Shown here: one piece after another, positions 16,916 through 24,019 of the stretch
How the letters are laid out: each line of letters opens with the position of its first letter
Position numbering within the stretch: position 1 is the first letter of the stretch
Source: Singulisphaera sp. GP187
GTDB lineage: Bacteria > Planctomycetota > Phycisphaerae > Phycisphaerales > SM1A02
Assembly: GCA_945862215.1 (NCBI GenBank)
Contig: CAMAXY010000021.1
Span: forward strand, 1-40,390
DNA length: 40,390 nucleotides
Reading direction: 5' to 3'
Program-made: the position numbers and the translations under genes
Notes under the pieces: model-generated
What the model saw: only the letters and a program-made list of their open reading frames with translations
Database searches by the model: none
What the model was told of the DNA's origin: nothing

Positions 16916-18781
16916 CTAGATCAACGAATCATGCGTGGATAAATTATGCGCTGGCGCAGTGTTCAACTGCACAAGCTTCTGACCTTGCAGGTTTTTCGCC
17001 GCATCAGGGTCTACATAATCGCTGTGGCATGATGCCTTCGCTTCATCAGCACCAACGGCTGCCTTTGTCTTGGATGCAAGTCGATGAATCTCATCTGGCG
17101 ACAAGACGCCGCGCTTGGCAAGAATGTCCTGCTGCTCTTGCGTCAATGCAGCGCTGCGCGCAGGCTTTCCGCGTTGATATTCTTCTTCCTTGCCACTCGC
17201 GAATTCCTGAATTTCTTTGCTGATTCGAACGCTGCACCAATCGTGTCCGCACATCGCGCAGAAATCCGTATCGACATCAAGATCCTCGTCGTGATATGCG
17301 CGCGCCACATCTGGATCGAAGGACAACTCGAAATGCTTTTCCCAATTCAAGGCAGCACGCGCCTTCGTCAATTCATCGTCGCGGTCGCGCGTTCCAGGAA
17401 TCCCAAGCGCAACATCGGCCGCATGCGCTGCGATCTTGTACGCAATACATCCCTGCTTCACATCGTCTTTCTTTGGTAGCCCCAAGTGCTCCTTCGGCGT
17501 GACGTAACACAACATGCTTGCGCCGTGATATCCCGCGGCTGTTGCACCGATGCAACTCGTAATGTGGTCGTATCCAGGGAAAATATCAGTGACAAGTGGA
17601 CCAAGCACATAAAACGGTGCGCCGTGACAAAGAGCGCGCTGCAATTTCATGTTGTATTCAATCTGATCGAACGGAACATGACCTGGACCTTCGACCATCA
17701 CCTGAACACCTTTTCGCCAAGCGCGTTCGGTCAATTCGCCGATCGTTTCCAACTCTGCCAACTGTGCGCGGTCGGTTGCATCGGCCAAACCACCGGGACG
17801 CAGACCATCGCCAATCGAAAATGTCACGTCGTATTCACGCATCACATCGCAGATTCTTTCCCATCCCGTATACATCAGATTCTGACGGTCGTTGACCAAC
17901 ATCCACTTCGCAAGGAGACTTCCACCGCGACTGACAATTCCAATCAGACGCTTGCGAATCAGCGGCAAATGTTCCTTCAAAACTCCCGCGTGAATCGTGA
18001 AATAATCAACACCTTGCTTCGCCTGATGCGTGAGCGTCTCCATCACGATCGCTTCATCAAGTTCCTCGAGTTTTTTCCCAATGATCATTGAATAGATCGG
18101 CACCGTACCAATCGGCACAGAACTATTACGAATAATCGCCTCGCGGCACGCATCCAAATCTCCGCCAGTTGAAAGATCCATGACCGTGTCGGCTCCCCAG
18201 CGTTCTGCCCATTTCAATTTTTCAACTTCCTCGTCAGTGCCAGAACTGACCGGACTCGCGCCCATATTTGCGTTGATCTTGGTCTTCGATGCGCGGCCGA
18301 TCGCCATCGGATCCAGCTTGTATCCCAAGTGAACTCGATTCGCTGGAATCACCATTCGTCCAGCGGCGATTTCGTCTCGAACTTGCAGCGCAGTCAGATG
18401 ACCTTCGCGTTCTGCGACTCGAACCATTTCTGGCGTGACAATTCCAAGGCGCGCACTTTCCAATTGCGTGATCGCGACGAATCCACGTGGGGCAACCGCA
18501 CGAATGAACGCTCCAATGGCAACGCAGGAATGACCAGCGCAACCGAGTACATGCGATGCGACCGCTTCGATCGACCACCCTTCAGGTAAAAAATCCCACG
18601 CGGTCAATGCGCTTGGCGCAGGCATTCCAGGCGTATCAGGGGAACTGAATGCGAGAGGTCCGCCGATTTGCGCAGCATTCGCAAAGCTTCCTGGCGAAGT
18701 GCCTGCTGCGGTGGTCGATGGGTTTGCGGCTCCGCGCAAAGGCGCGGCGTGCAATACTTGATTTGGTGAAATTGCGCTCAT
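16916..18781 (-). CDS. thiC: Phosphomethylpyrimidine synthase (HMP-P synthase)
   Basis: ThiC is a radical SAM enzyme that rearranges aminoimidazole ribotide into the pyrimidine half of thiamine. The core is clear: [51 protein letters not shown]-like [17 protein letters not shown] and [11 protein letters not shown]. The cluster motif is CAMCGHDWC (C508, C511, C516). AAGGAA lies 6 bases before the ATG, so the start is well supported. Two features stand out. About 105 residues precede the core without resembling the usual ThiC-associated domain, and about 85 residues follow the cluster motif. The TPP riboswitch upstream should repress it when thiamine pyrophosphate is plentiful. Confidence 0.95.
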   Translation of the reverse strand: MSAISPNQVLHAAPLRGAANPSTTAAGTSPGSFANAAQIGGPLAFSSPDTPGMPAPSALTAWDFLPEGWSIEAVASHVLGCAGHSCVAIGAFIRAVAPRGFVAITQLESARLGIVTPEMVRVAEREGHLTALQVRDEIAAGRMVIPANRVHLGYKLDPMAIGRASKTKINANMGASPVSSGTDEEVEKLKWAERWGADTVMDLSTGGDLDACREAIIRNSSVPIGTVPIYSMIIGKKLEELDEAIVMETLTHQAKQGVDYFTIHAGVLKEHLPLIRKRLIGIVSRGGSLLAKWMLVNDRQNLMYTGWERICDVMREYDVTFSIGDGLRPGGLADATDRAQLAELETIGELTERAWRKGVQVMVEGPGHVPFDQIEYNMKLQRALCHGAPFYVLGPLVTDIFPGYDHITSCIGATAAGYHGASMLCYVTPKEHLGLPKKDDVKQGCIAYKIAAHAADVALGIPGTRDRDDELTKARAALNWEKHFELSFDPDVARAYHDEDLDVDTDFCAMCGHDWCSVRISKEIQEFASGKEEEYQRGKPARSAALTQEQQDILAKRGVLSPDEIHRLASKTKAAVGADEAKASCHSDYVDPDAAKNLQGQKLVQLNTAPAHNLSTHDSLI

Positions 18782-18860
18782 ATTCGTTCCTTAAAAGAGG
18801 GTCTAAAAACACTTCAAAAATTCAAATTCACGAAGAAAGGCGCCCAAACAAAACAGGCGA

Positions 18861-18940
18861 GCGCTTCCCTACGCCGGTGTGAACCGGATCAGGTTCGACG
18901 GGTTCTTCTCAGCTCACTTGCAAGTGAACGCCCCGAGCGA
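18861..18940 (-). promoter_or_regulatory. TPP riboswitch (THI element) controlling thiC
   Basis: On the minus strand the leader contains the hallmarks of the TPP aptamer in the right order: CGGGGCG, a small stem (TTCACTTGCAAGTGA), CTGAGAA, then GAACCTGATCCGGTTCACAC and the closing CGGCGTAGGGAAG. These match the conserved CUGAGA, ACCUGAUC and GCGUAGGGAA blocks. The aptamer ends about 80 bases before the thiC start. I see no obvious terminator hairpin with a T-run in that interval, so control may be at translation initiation; the AAGGAA site would be the target. Confidence 0.95.
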
Positions 18941-18949
18941 CGGTCAAAC

Positions 18950-18955
18950 AGTATA
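18950..18955 (-). promoter_or_regulatory. Possible -10 element for thiC
   Basis: TATACT on the minus strand, about 10 bases before the aptamer's first paired block, is where a -10 box would be expected. No good -35 hexamer is seen at the normal distance, so this is a positional inference. Confidence 0.35.
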
Positions 18956-19084
18956 GACCCCGCCGAGTGTGAAAATCTGTTACAATAAGAATTGCTACGT
19001 TTTTTTGGCGTTGCGTTTTCTGGGCAGGTTCATATTCCGGGCCGTGTTGGGTTCTCTGCCTGTGAATTTGAAATCCTATTGAGT

Positions 19085-19140
19085 GAATCCGGGGCCTTCT
19101 AGGATTCAAGTTCGCTCGCAGTGAAAAATATGCTTGCGAG
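19085..19140. promoter_or_regulatory. Two inverted repeats before the Lrp-type regulator gene
   Basis: GAATCC (19085-19090) and GGATTC (19102-19107) form a perfect inverted repeat with an 11-base spacer. CTCGCA (19115-19120) and TGCGAG (19135-19140) form a second, ending 9 bases before the TTG start. Dyads of this size in front of a DNA-binding regulator are candidate autoregulatory sites; the second could also fold over the ribosome site. Each arm is only 6 bases. Confidence 0.35.
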
Positions 19141-19149
19141 GCCACTGAA

Positions 19150-20121
19150 TTGTCCAAGACACTCTTTCCAAATCGACTCGACATCGTTCGAACTGCAAAT
19201 GACATTGATCGCCTCTTGATCGAAATCCTCCGCGAGAACGGTCGCGCTATTGGTCGAGACTTTGCGGATCGGACTCAGCTTTCCGAGGCAAGCATTTCGC
19301 GCAGGCTTGCGTCGTTAGAAGAATCGAAACTGGTCAGAGTTCGTGGCTATATTGACTTGCAAGATTCTGGTTGCAACGCTGCATCGTTCATTCGATTTTC
19401 AACCAAAGACTCTCCTGATTCAATTGCGCAAGCACTGGCACAGAGACCTCATTTTTATCGCGTTGCAACGGTCGCCGACCAACGCGAAATTATCGCGCTT
19501 GTTGCGGTTGCAAATCCGTCAATGTTGCTGGAAGAGATTGATGCGGTTCTTGCGTTACATCCCGATCTTGTCATCGAACATTGCTCTGCGATTGCGGACA
19601 TTATTCCTCCATTTGAAGCGCGAAAGAAAATTGACCCGCCAGCCAAGGACCCACTGGGAAAATTGAATACGACTCGGCGATCCCAAGTGAACGCGGACAT
19701 CATCCACACGCTTCAGTGTGATTACCGCGTAACCGTTACCCAGATTGCAGGAGATGCAAAATTGTCCTCCCCATCAGCGTCCGCGAAACTTCTCGAAGTC
19801 ATCAAAATGGGAAACATTCGCCAGCTCGTTGTTGTTGACCCGCATTTCATGGCTCGTTCGATTTGCGCACAATTGCGTATTTCGGTTCGTGGCAAGATCA
19901 AGAAACTCGCGCAAAAAATGGGTGATACTTTCAAGAACGACTGGGTGTTTCTTTGTCTCGACAGCGAACAAATTTTTCTTGAAATCGCCGTTGCTGATGA
20001 GGCGGACTTACATCGCTACCAACAAGAAATCTCGAAAATTGCCGGCGTCACCTCGGTCGCATGCAGTCAATATTCTTCGGTATTCAAACAAGATTTCGAC
20101 TGGAACAGTAGAACAACCTAA
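19150..20121 (+). CDS. Double Lrp/AsnC-type transcriptional regulator
   Basis: A 323-residue protein made of two Lrp/AsnC units in one chain. Unit one (about 15-155) starts N-D-I-D-R-L-L-I-E-I-L-R-E-N-G-R-A, has a helix-turn-helix with LSEASISRRLASLEE, then an alpha-beta sensor domain (RVATVADQREIIALVAV). Unit two (about 178-315) starts R-S-Q-V-N-A-D-I-I-H-T-L, has the HTH LSSPSASAKLLEVIKMG and a second sensor domain (VFLCLDSEQIFLEIAVA). Ordinary Lrp proteins have one unit of about 150 residues and form dimers; here the dimer is covalent and the halves have diverged. Tandem forms are known in actinobacteria. The TTG at 19150 is the only fitting start. The effector and targets are unknown. Confidence 0.85.
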   Translation: MSKTLFPNRLDIVRTANDIDRLLIEILRENGRAIGRDFADRTQLSEASISRRLASLEESKLVRVRGYIDLQDSGCNAASFIRFSTKDSPDSIAQALAQRPHFYRVATVADQREIIALVAVANPSMLLEEIDAVLALHPDLVIEHCSAIADIIPPFEARKKIDPPAKDPLGKLNTTRRSQVNADIIHTLQCDYRVTVTQIAGDAKLSSPSASAKLLEVIKMGNIRQLVVVDPHFMARSICAQLRISVRGKIKKLAQKMGDTFKNDWVFLCLDSEQIFLEIAVADEADLHRYQQEISKIAGVTSVACSQYSSVFKQDFDWNSRTT

Positions 20122-20175
20122 CACACTTGATGCGCTGAAGCCATCTCTGGAATTGTGTGCTCGTCGAAAAATCGT

Positions 20176-21216
20176 TCAGCGCGTCCAAGCGCCGATCATC
20201 ATTCCAAGATCCATTCCATCAATCTTCCCATCATCGTTGAAGTCAATAAATGGCGCATCAGCGCTTCCCCACATCATCAGCATAAAGCCAAAATCTAGAG
20301 CGCTGACAACACCATCGTCGGTCAAATCGAATTGAGGACTGACCCGATCACCTTGCGAGTCAATCTCCGCTCCAGCTCCCAGAGCGATGGAACCTTTGGC
20401 AAAGACGCCAGACAAGAGCAAGTGCGCTGTGCCACCAGGAGGGAGAATCGTTGGTAGATCAAGAGGTTGATCGGTGAATCCCGGAGCAGCAGGCAATGGA
20501 AATTCATCCATGAAGTTGAATGATGCAGACATCGTCATTTCGTTTGGACCAGAGAAGACGCATTCGCCCTGAATGGGAATGATTGCAGGAACATCGATTG
20601 CGCGTAGCGGAATCTGAAAGAAGTCCGCGGTGATTGTCAATGTAACGGGAATGGCCGCAGTGAAACTGCGAACACCACCACCAAGCGAAGTCATGATGAT
20701 TGGCGCTGGACCATTCTGCACCATAGTCATCTGAGAAATCCCGCCACCACCGAGAGGAATCGGCAGCGAAAATCCACCAGGATAAATCGCGGTTGGATTT
20801 TGCGTGTGGAATGTGCTGTACTGAAAAACAACCCCAACATCGATACCCCCTGCGTTACCACCAAGAAGATCCGATGAGTAGTCGCGGATAAATCCTTCAA
20901 CGCCTGCAATCGAATGAACGACGAATGAGCCAGTTGGATTCGTATCGATGACAAGTTCGCCACCAGCTGTCGCGGAATAGTTGATTGGATTATTTCCGCT
21001 GCCGCCAAAAAGTCCTGGGATCGTTTTCGTGCCGGTTGGATTTGTCTTGGCAACATAATTTCCTTTCAGGGTTCCAGTGAAAGGAAGTTCGATCCCTACG
21101 CTCAAAGTGAGTGAAGATGACCCCGACATCGGTATCTCATAATTCTGCGCAAATGCAGAAAGTGAGACAACCAAGAATGTTCCCGTCACGACCAATTGAG
21201 ATAGACAATTTTTCAT
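20176..21216 (-). CDS. Secreted protein with C-terminal EF-hand/dockerin-like pair
   Basis: A 346-residue exported protein. A signal peptide occupies about residues 1-23 (ending SAFAQ). The body (about 24-290) is rich in Gly, Ser, Thr and Pro and looks like beta strands. The C-terminus has two calcium-loop repeats, D-L-T-D-D-G-V-V-S-A-L-D-F-G-F-M-L-M-M-W-G and D-F-N-D-D-G-K-I-D-G-M-D-L-G-M-M-I-G-A-W, in the dockerin type I manner (D-x-N-x-D-G-x-x-x-x-x-D). Planctomycetes have many such proteins with unknown attachment partners. It is preceded by the other exported-protein gene on the same strand, 202 bases away, with a terminator between, so the two are separate units. Confidence 0.85.
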   Translation of the reverse strand: MKNCLSQLVVTGTFLVVSLSAFAQNYEIPMSGSSSLTLSVGIELPFTGTLKGNYVAKTNPTGTKTIPGLFGGSGNNPINYSATAGGELVIDTNPTGSFVVHSIAGVEGFIRDYSSDLLGGNAGGIDVGVVFQYSTFHTQNPTAIYPGGFSLPIPLGGGGISQMTMVQNGPAPIIMTSLGGGVRSFTAAIPVTLTITADFFQIPLRAIDVPAIIPIQGECVFSGPNEMTMSASFNFMDEFPLPAAPGFTDQPLDLPTILPPGGTAHLLLSGVFAKGSIALGAGAEIDSQGDRVSPQFDLTDDGVVSALDFGFMLMMWGSADAPFIDFNDDGKIDGMDLGMMIGAWTR

Positions 21217-21314
21217 AAATAAAATCCTTCGATGTCAATGCCTCAACACGAGACCCCAACCCAATACCTCAATTTATCACAGTAAAGTGAAAAAGCAAAA
21301 AAACTATGCGATTT

Positions 21315-21350
21315 TAAAAAATCAGCGCATACGCCAAGACGCATTCGCTG
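21315..21350 (-). terminator. Rho-independent terminator after the 21419-22216 gene
   Basis: On the minus strand CAGCG, a mismatch, then ATGCGT pairs back with the GTATGCGCTG side (one mismatch, two G-U pairs, short loop), and is followed directly by ATTTTTTA. It lies about 70 bases after the stop of the gene it would terminate. Confidence 0.65.
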
Positions 21351-21418
21351 GTTGGGGTTTCTGAAATCGACCAACACACCCTGCCAACACGCCGTATTGG
21401 AGGGGTTGGCGCGGGATT

Positions 21419-22216
21419 TCACTTCGCCGCAGGAGCCGCTGGCGCAGGAGCTGCTGCTGCCGACGCTGCTGCCTTCGCAGCCTCTTCTGGAGTTGCAGCG
21501 ATATACAGCGTCGACTTCTCAATCGACATCACATATTGGCGATTGAGATTGAAAGCGTACGACTTTGTCGCAACAGCATTCGCGTCATTCAGTTGCTTCA
21601 AGAGAAGATCGAACTGACCTTGCAGATAATTCTTCTGGCTTTCATCTGGAGCAGAATCCAACTGACCCTTCAATGTCGCCGCTTGTTGGCGCATCTGCTG
21701 AAGATTCTGAACGGTGGTTTGGAAAGATTGGTTTGCCTGTGCATCGCTCAAGGTGCAGACCTTGATCGTCTTTGCAATATCACTGCCATCGGTTGGCTTT
21801 GGTTGCTTTGCAACTTCCTCGGGTGTGAGAACAATAAAAATCTCGCTCTTCTCTGGGATGCGGACATAATTGCGAAGGATCGAATATCCATAACTCTTCA
21901 CCATCGTCTGATTGTCTGTTTCAAGGCGCTTGACTGCCGCATCAAGTTGCGCCTGAAGGTCATCATGACCCTTGCCCGCTGGAGCTGCGTTGGTTGCTTC
22001 GTTCAGCTTCACGATTTCCTGACGCTGCGCTTGGAGCACTTGAACATTGCGAGTGAACTCGTCATTGGCGGCTTTACCTTCAATGCTCGAGAGCTTCACC
22101 AATTGGGTCTGCTGAGCAGCTTGGCTTGCAACGGAACTGGTGTCGTTTTGTGCAGAAGCAGAAAAGCTGACGGATGCGATCACGGCTGGAACAAACAATG
22201 CGTTTACAAATTTCAT
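21419..22216 (-). CDS. Secreted helical protein with an internal duplication
   Basis: A 265-residue protein with a signal peptide (about 1-23, ending SASAQ) and an Ala/Pro-rich tail (AAAAPAPAAPAAK). The mature region is two copies of one unit of about 90 residues. Unit one runs from DEFTRNVQVLQAQRQE to VLTPEEVAK (about 52-137), and unit two from QSFQTTVQNLQQMRQQ to AATPEEAAK (about 163-248). Both contain a Gln/Leu-rich helix, a second helix with Q-L-x-A-A-V-K-R-L or L-L-L-K-Q-L-N, K-S-Y, a strand N-x-x-x-Y-V and a closing T-P-E-E. This is a helical hairpin plus strand architecture in the periplasm. I do not recognise a family. AT-rich promoter DNA lies upstream. Confidence 0.8.
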   Translation of the reverse strand: MKFVNALFVPAVIASVSFSASAQNDTSSVASQAAQQTQLVKLSSIEGKAANDEFTRNVQVLQAQRQEIVKLNEATNAAPAGKGHDDLQAQLDAAVKRLETDNQTMVKSYGYSILRNYVRIPEKSEIFIVLTPEEVAKQPKPTDGSDIAKTIKVCTLSDAQANQSFQTTVQNLQQMRQQAATLKGQLDSAPDESQKNYLQGQFDLLLKQLNDANAVATKSYAFNLNRQYVMSIEKSTLYIAATPEEAAKAAASAAAAPAPAAPAAK

Positions 22217-22695
22217 AATGACTTTCTTAGTAAAAAAACAGATTTATAGTGCCGACGACGAACAAAACATTTGACACGGAATCATACGAGGAAACACTCA
22301 TAGTTGAAAATTTATCGAATTGGATAGAGACAGCACTTGTGATGTCGCCACCGATACTGTTGGCACTCGCGCCCTCTTGCGTGAACGAAAATACAACAGT
22401 CAGGTTTGCACCATTGGCCGTTGTTGAGTGATATTATGCTTCAATTTTTGAATTTGAATATTCGAATTCAAAGCGAAGTTGATACATCGCTGGCGAATGC
22501 AGGTCCACTCTCAATCGGATTGCGACTCGATTCCTCCGCGTCAAATGATTGCGAAAATGAACGGGACTATCATCTGCGATGAATTCCAAGCGGCGCAACA
22601 AACGTTATTATCCTTGCGATGATCGCAGTTATTGCTCTTGCCGCGCCGAGTGATTTGACAACACAGAATATGAAGCAACTTTGAGCACGACGAAT
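22217..22695. other. Divergent intergenic region of about 480 bases
   Basis: The space between the divergent exported-protein and MFS genes. It holds the 26-bp palindrome listed separately and a possible TATTAT element at 22432-22437, but no good -35. Two short frames exist (60 codons from a GTG at 22249; 48 from an ATG at 22436), without ribosome sites or recognisable sequence, and I do not call them genes. The region is more AT-rich than the genes around it. Confidence 0.35.
22447..22472. promoter_or_regulatory. 26-bp palindrome, candidate operator
   Basis: TTTGAATTTGAAT is followed with no spacer by ATTCGAATTCAAA. Twelve of thirteen positions are perfectly complementary and the thirteenth is a T-G pair. 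It lies almost exactly midway between the start of the exported-protein gene (22216) and that of the MFS gene (22696), and 9 bases after a possible -10 box, as expected for the site of a dimeric regulator. The symmetric centre GAATATTC also fits a small hairpin in RNA, but no T-run follows. Confidence 0.5.
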
Positions 22696-23967
22696 ATGTC
22701 CGATTCCAAACAAAAACTTTTCTCGTCTATGAATATTGCGATCTTGGTTGCAGCCCTTGGATATTTTGTAGATGTTTATGACTTAATTTTGTTCAATGTT
22801 GTTCGGTGGCAGAGTCTTGAAGATCTCGGATTGACGATGGAACAACAGGCGCAAACAGGTGTTTGGCTTCTCAATTTGCAATTGATCGGCATGCTGGTCG
22901 GCGGTGTGCTTTGGGGAGTACTTGGTGATTTGCGAGGTCGAAGAAGCGTCTTATTCGGTTCGATCATTCTTTATTCGCTGGCAAATTTTTTGAATGCTGG
23001 TGTCGGAGCGACCAGTGGACCGCTTTCTTTTATGGGTGGATTTGATGCGATCACGACGTATGGCATCTTGCGATTCGTCGCGGGTGTTGGCCTTGCAGGA
23101 GAACTTGGCGCGGGCGTCACACTCGTCGCAGAAATTTCTTCTCGGCACGGAAGAGGAATCGCAGTGACCATCATCGGCGCAGTTGGTGTCGTTGGAGCCA
23201 TCGCTGCAGGAGTTGTGAACGAATTCACGGGCTGGCGAATGTCATACGCGATCGGCGGAGTGATGGGGCTTGCACTTCTCGCATTGCGATTCGCTGTATT
23301 TGAAAGCGGACTCTTTGATGCAATGAAAAGTGAGAGTTCGAATCTTGCGCGCGGACTTCTGCCGATTTTGAAATCGTGGACGCTCGCTCTGCGACTTATA
23401 AAAGTTGTCGTTGTTGGAATGCCGATCTGGTTTACGCTTGCGATTCTTGTTGGACTTGCACCGAAAATCGCAAGTGAAATGGGTCTTTCGCCAACGCCCA
23501 AGCCTGGACACTTGGTCGCACTGTTCTATTCGGGAGCGATTTTCGGAGATATTACCAGTGGCCTACTTTCTCAAAGATTGAAGTCACGGAAAATTCCAAT
23601 CGGTCTTTTTATGTTTGGAACCACTGTTGCATGCGCGATGGTATTGCTGCTTGGCCCACGTAGTGCCGCGTGGTATGGCGCGGCAACTGTTGTAATGGGA
23701 TTCTTCAGCGCGTACTGGATCGTAGTGATCACCACAGCAAGCGAACTTTTTGGAACAAACGTACGCGCGACTGTCACAACGATGACACCAAATCTGATTC
23801 GTGCCAGTGCAGTGCCTGTCACGATTTTGTTTACTGCCGTGGCGGATCCGCTCGGCGCCGTTGGTGCGGCATGGTTGAGTGGCGGATTATGCTTCGCACT
23901 CGCCGCGCTTGCACTCTGGCGACTGCCAGAACCATTCGGACGCGATCTGGATTACTACGAAGAGTGA
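22696..23967 (+). CDS. MFS transporter
   Basis: A protein of about 423 residues with 12 hydrophobic segments. The first helix contains the D-V-Y-D-L motif (residues about 25-29), and the loop between helices 2 and 3 carries G-D-L-R-G-R-R-S-V-L-F-G, the MFS motif A. These place it near the proton-linked organic acid, sugar or phosphate symporters of the MHS/AAHS type, but the substrate cannot be told. An in-frame TTG at 22681 would add 5 residues; neither start has a strong ribosome site. It ends within a 22-bp tandem duplication and faces the TPR/peptidase gene. Confidence 0.9.
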   Translation: MSDSKQKLFSSMNIAILVAALGYFVDVYDLILFNVVRWQSLEDLGLTMEQQAQTGVWLLNLQLIGMLVGGVLWGVLGDLRGRRSVLFGSIILYSLANFLNAGVGATSGPLSFMGGFDAITTYGILRFVAGVGLAGELGAGVTLVAEISSRHGRGIAVTIIGAVGVVGAIAAGVVNEFTGWRMSYAIGGVMGLALLALRFAVFESGLFDAMKSESSNLARGLLPILKSWTLALRLIKVVVVGMPIWFTLAILVGLAPKIASEMGLSPTPKPGHLVALFYSGAIFGDITSGLLSQRLKSRKIPIGLFMFGTTVACAMVLLLGPRSAAWYGAATVVMGFFSAYWIVVITTASELFGTNVRATVTTMTPNLIRASAVPVTILFTAVADPLGAVGAAWLSGGLCFALAALALWRLPEPFGRDLDYYEE

Positions 23968-24002
23968 GGCGGCGTGCGCGGAAGAGTAAGGCGGCGTGCG
24001 CG
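23959..24002. repeat. Two-copy 22-bp tandem repeat at the MFS stop codon
   Basis: The 22-bp unit GAAGAGTGAGGCGGCGTGCG plus CG occurs twice in a row (23959-23980, 23981-24002), with one difference (TGA in the first copy, TAA in the second). The first copy holds the last two codons and stop of the MFS gene. Offset by 22 bases, the second copy is out of that frame. Confidence 0.85.
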
Positions 24003-24019
24003 TGTTCAACCTTTGAAGT

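Noticed and set aside
22249-22431. 60-codon frame in the gap before the MFS gene
   Set aside because: GTG start, no ribosome site, no recognisable sequence; the gap is AT-rich, where open frames are less frequent but short ones still arise by chance.
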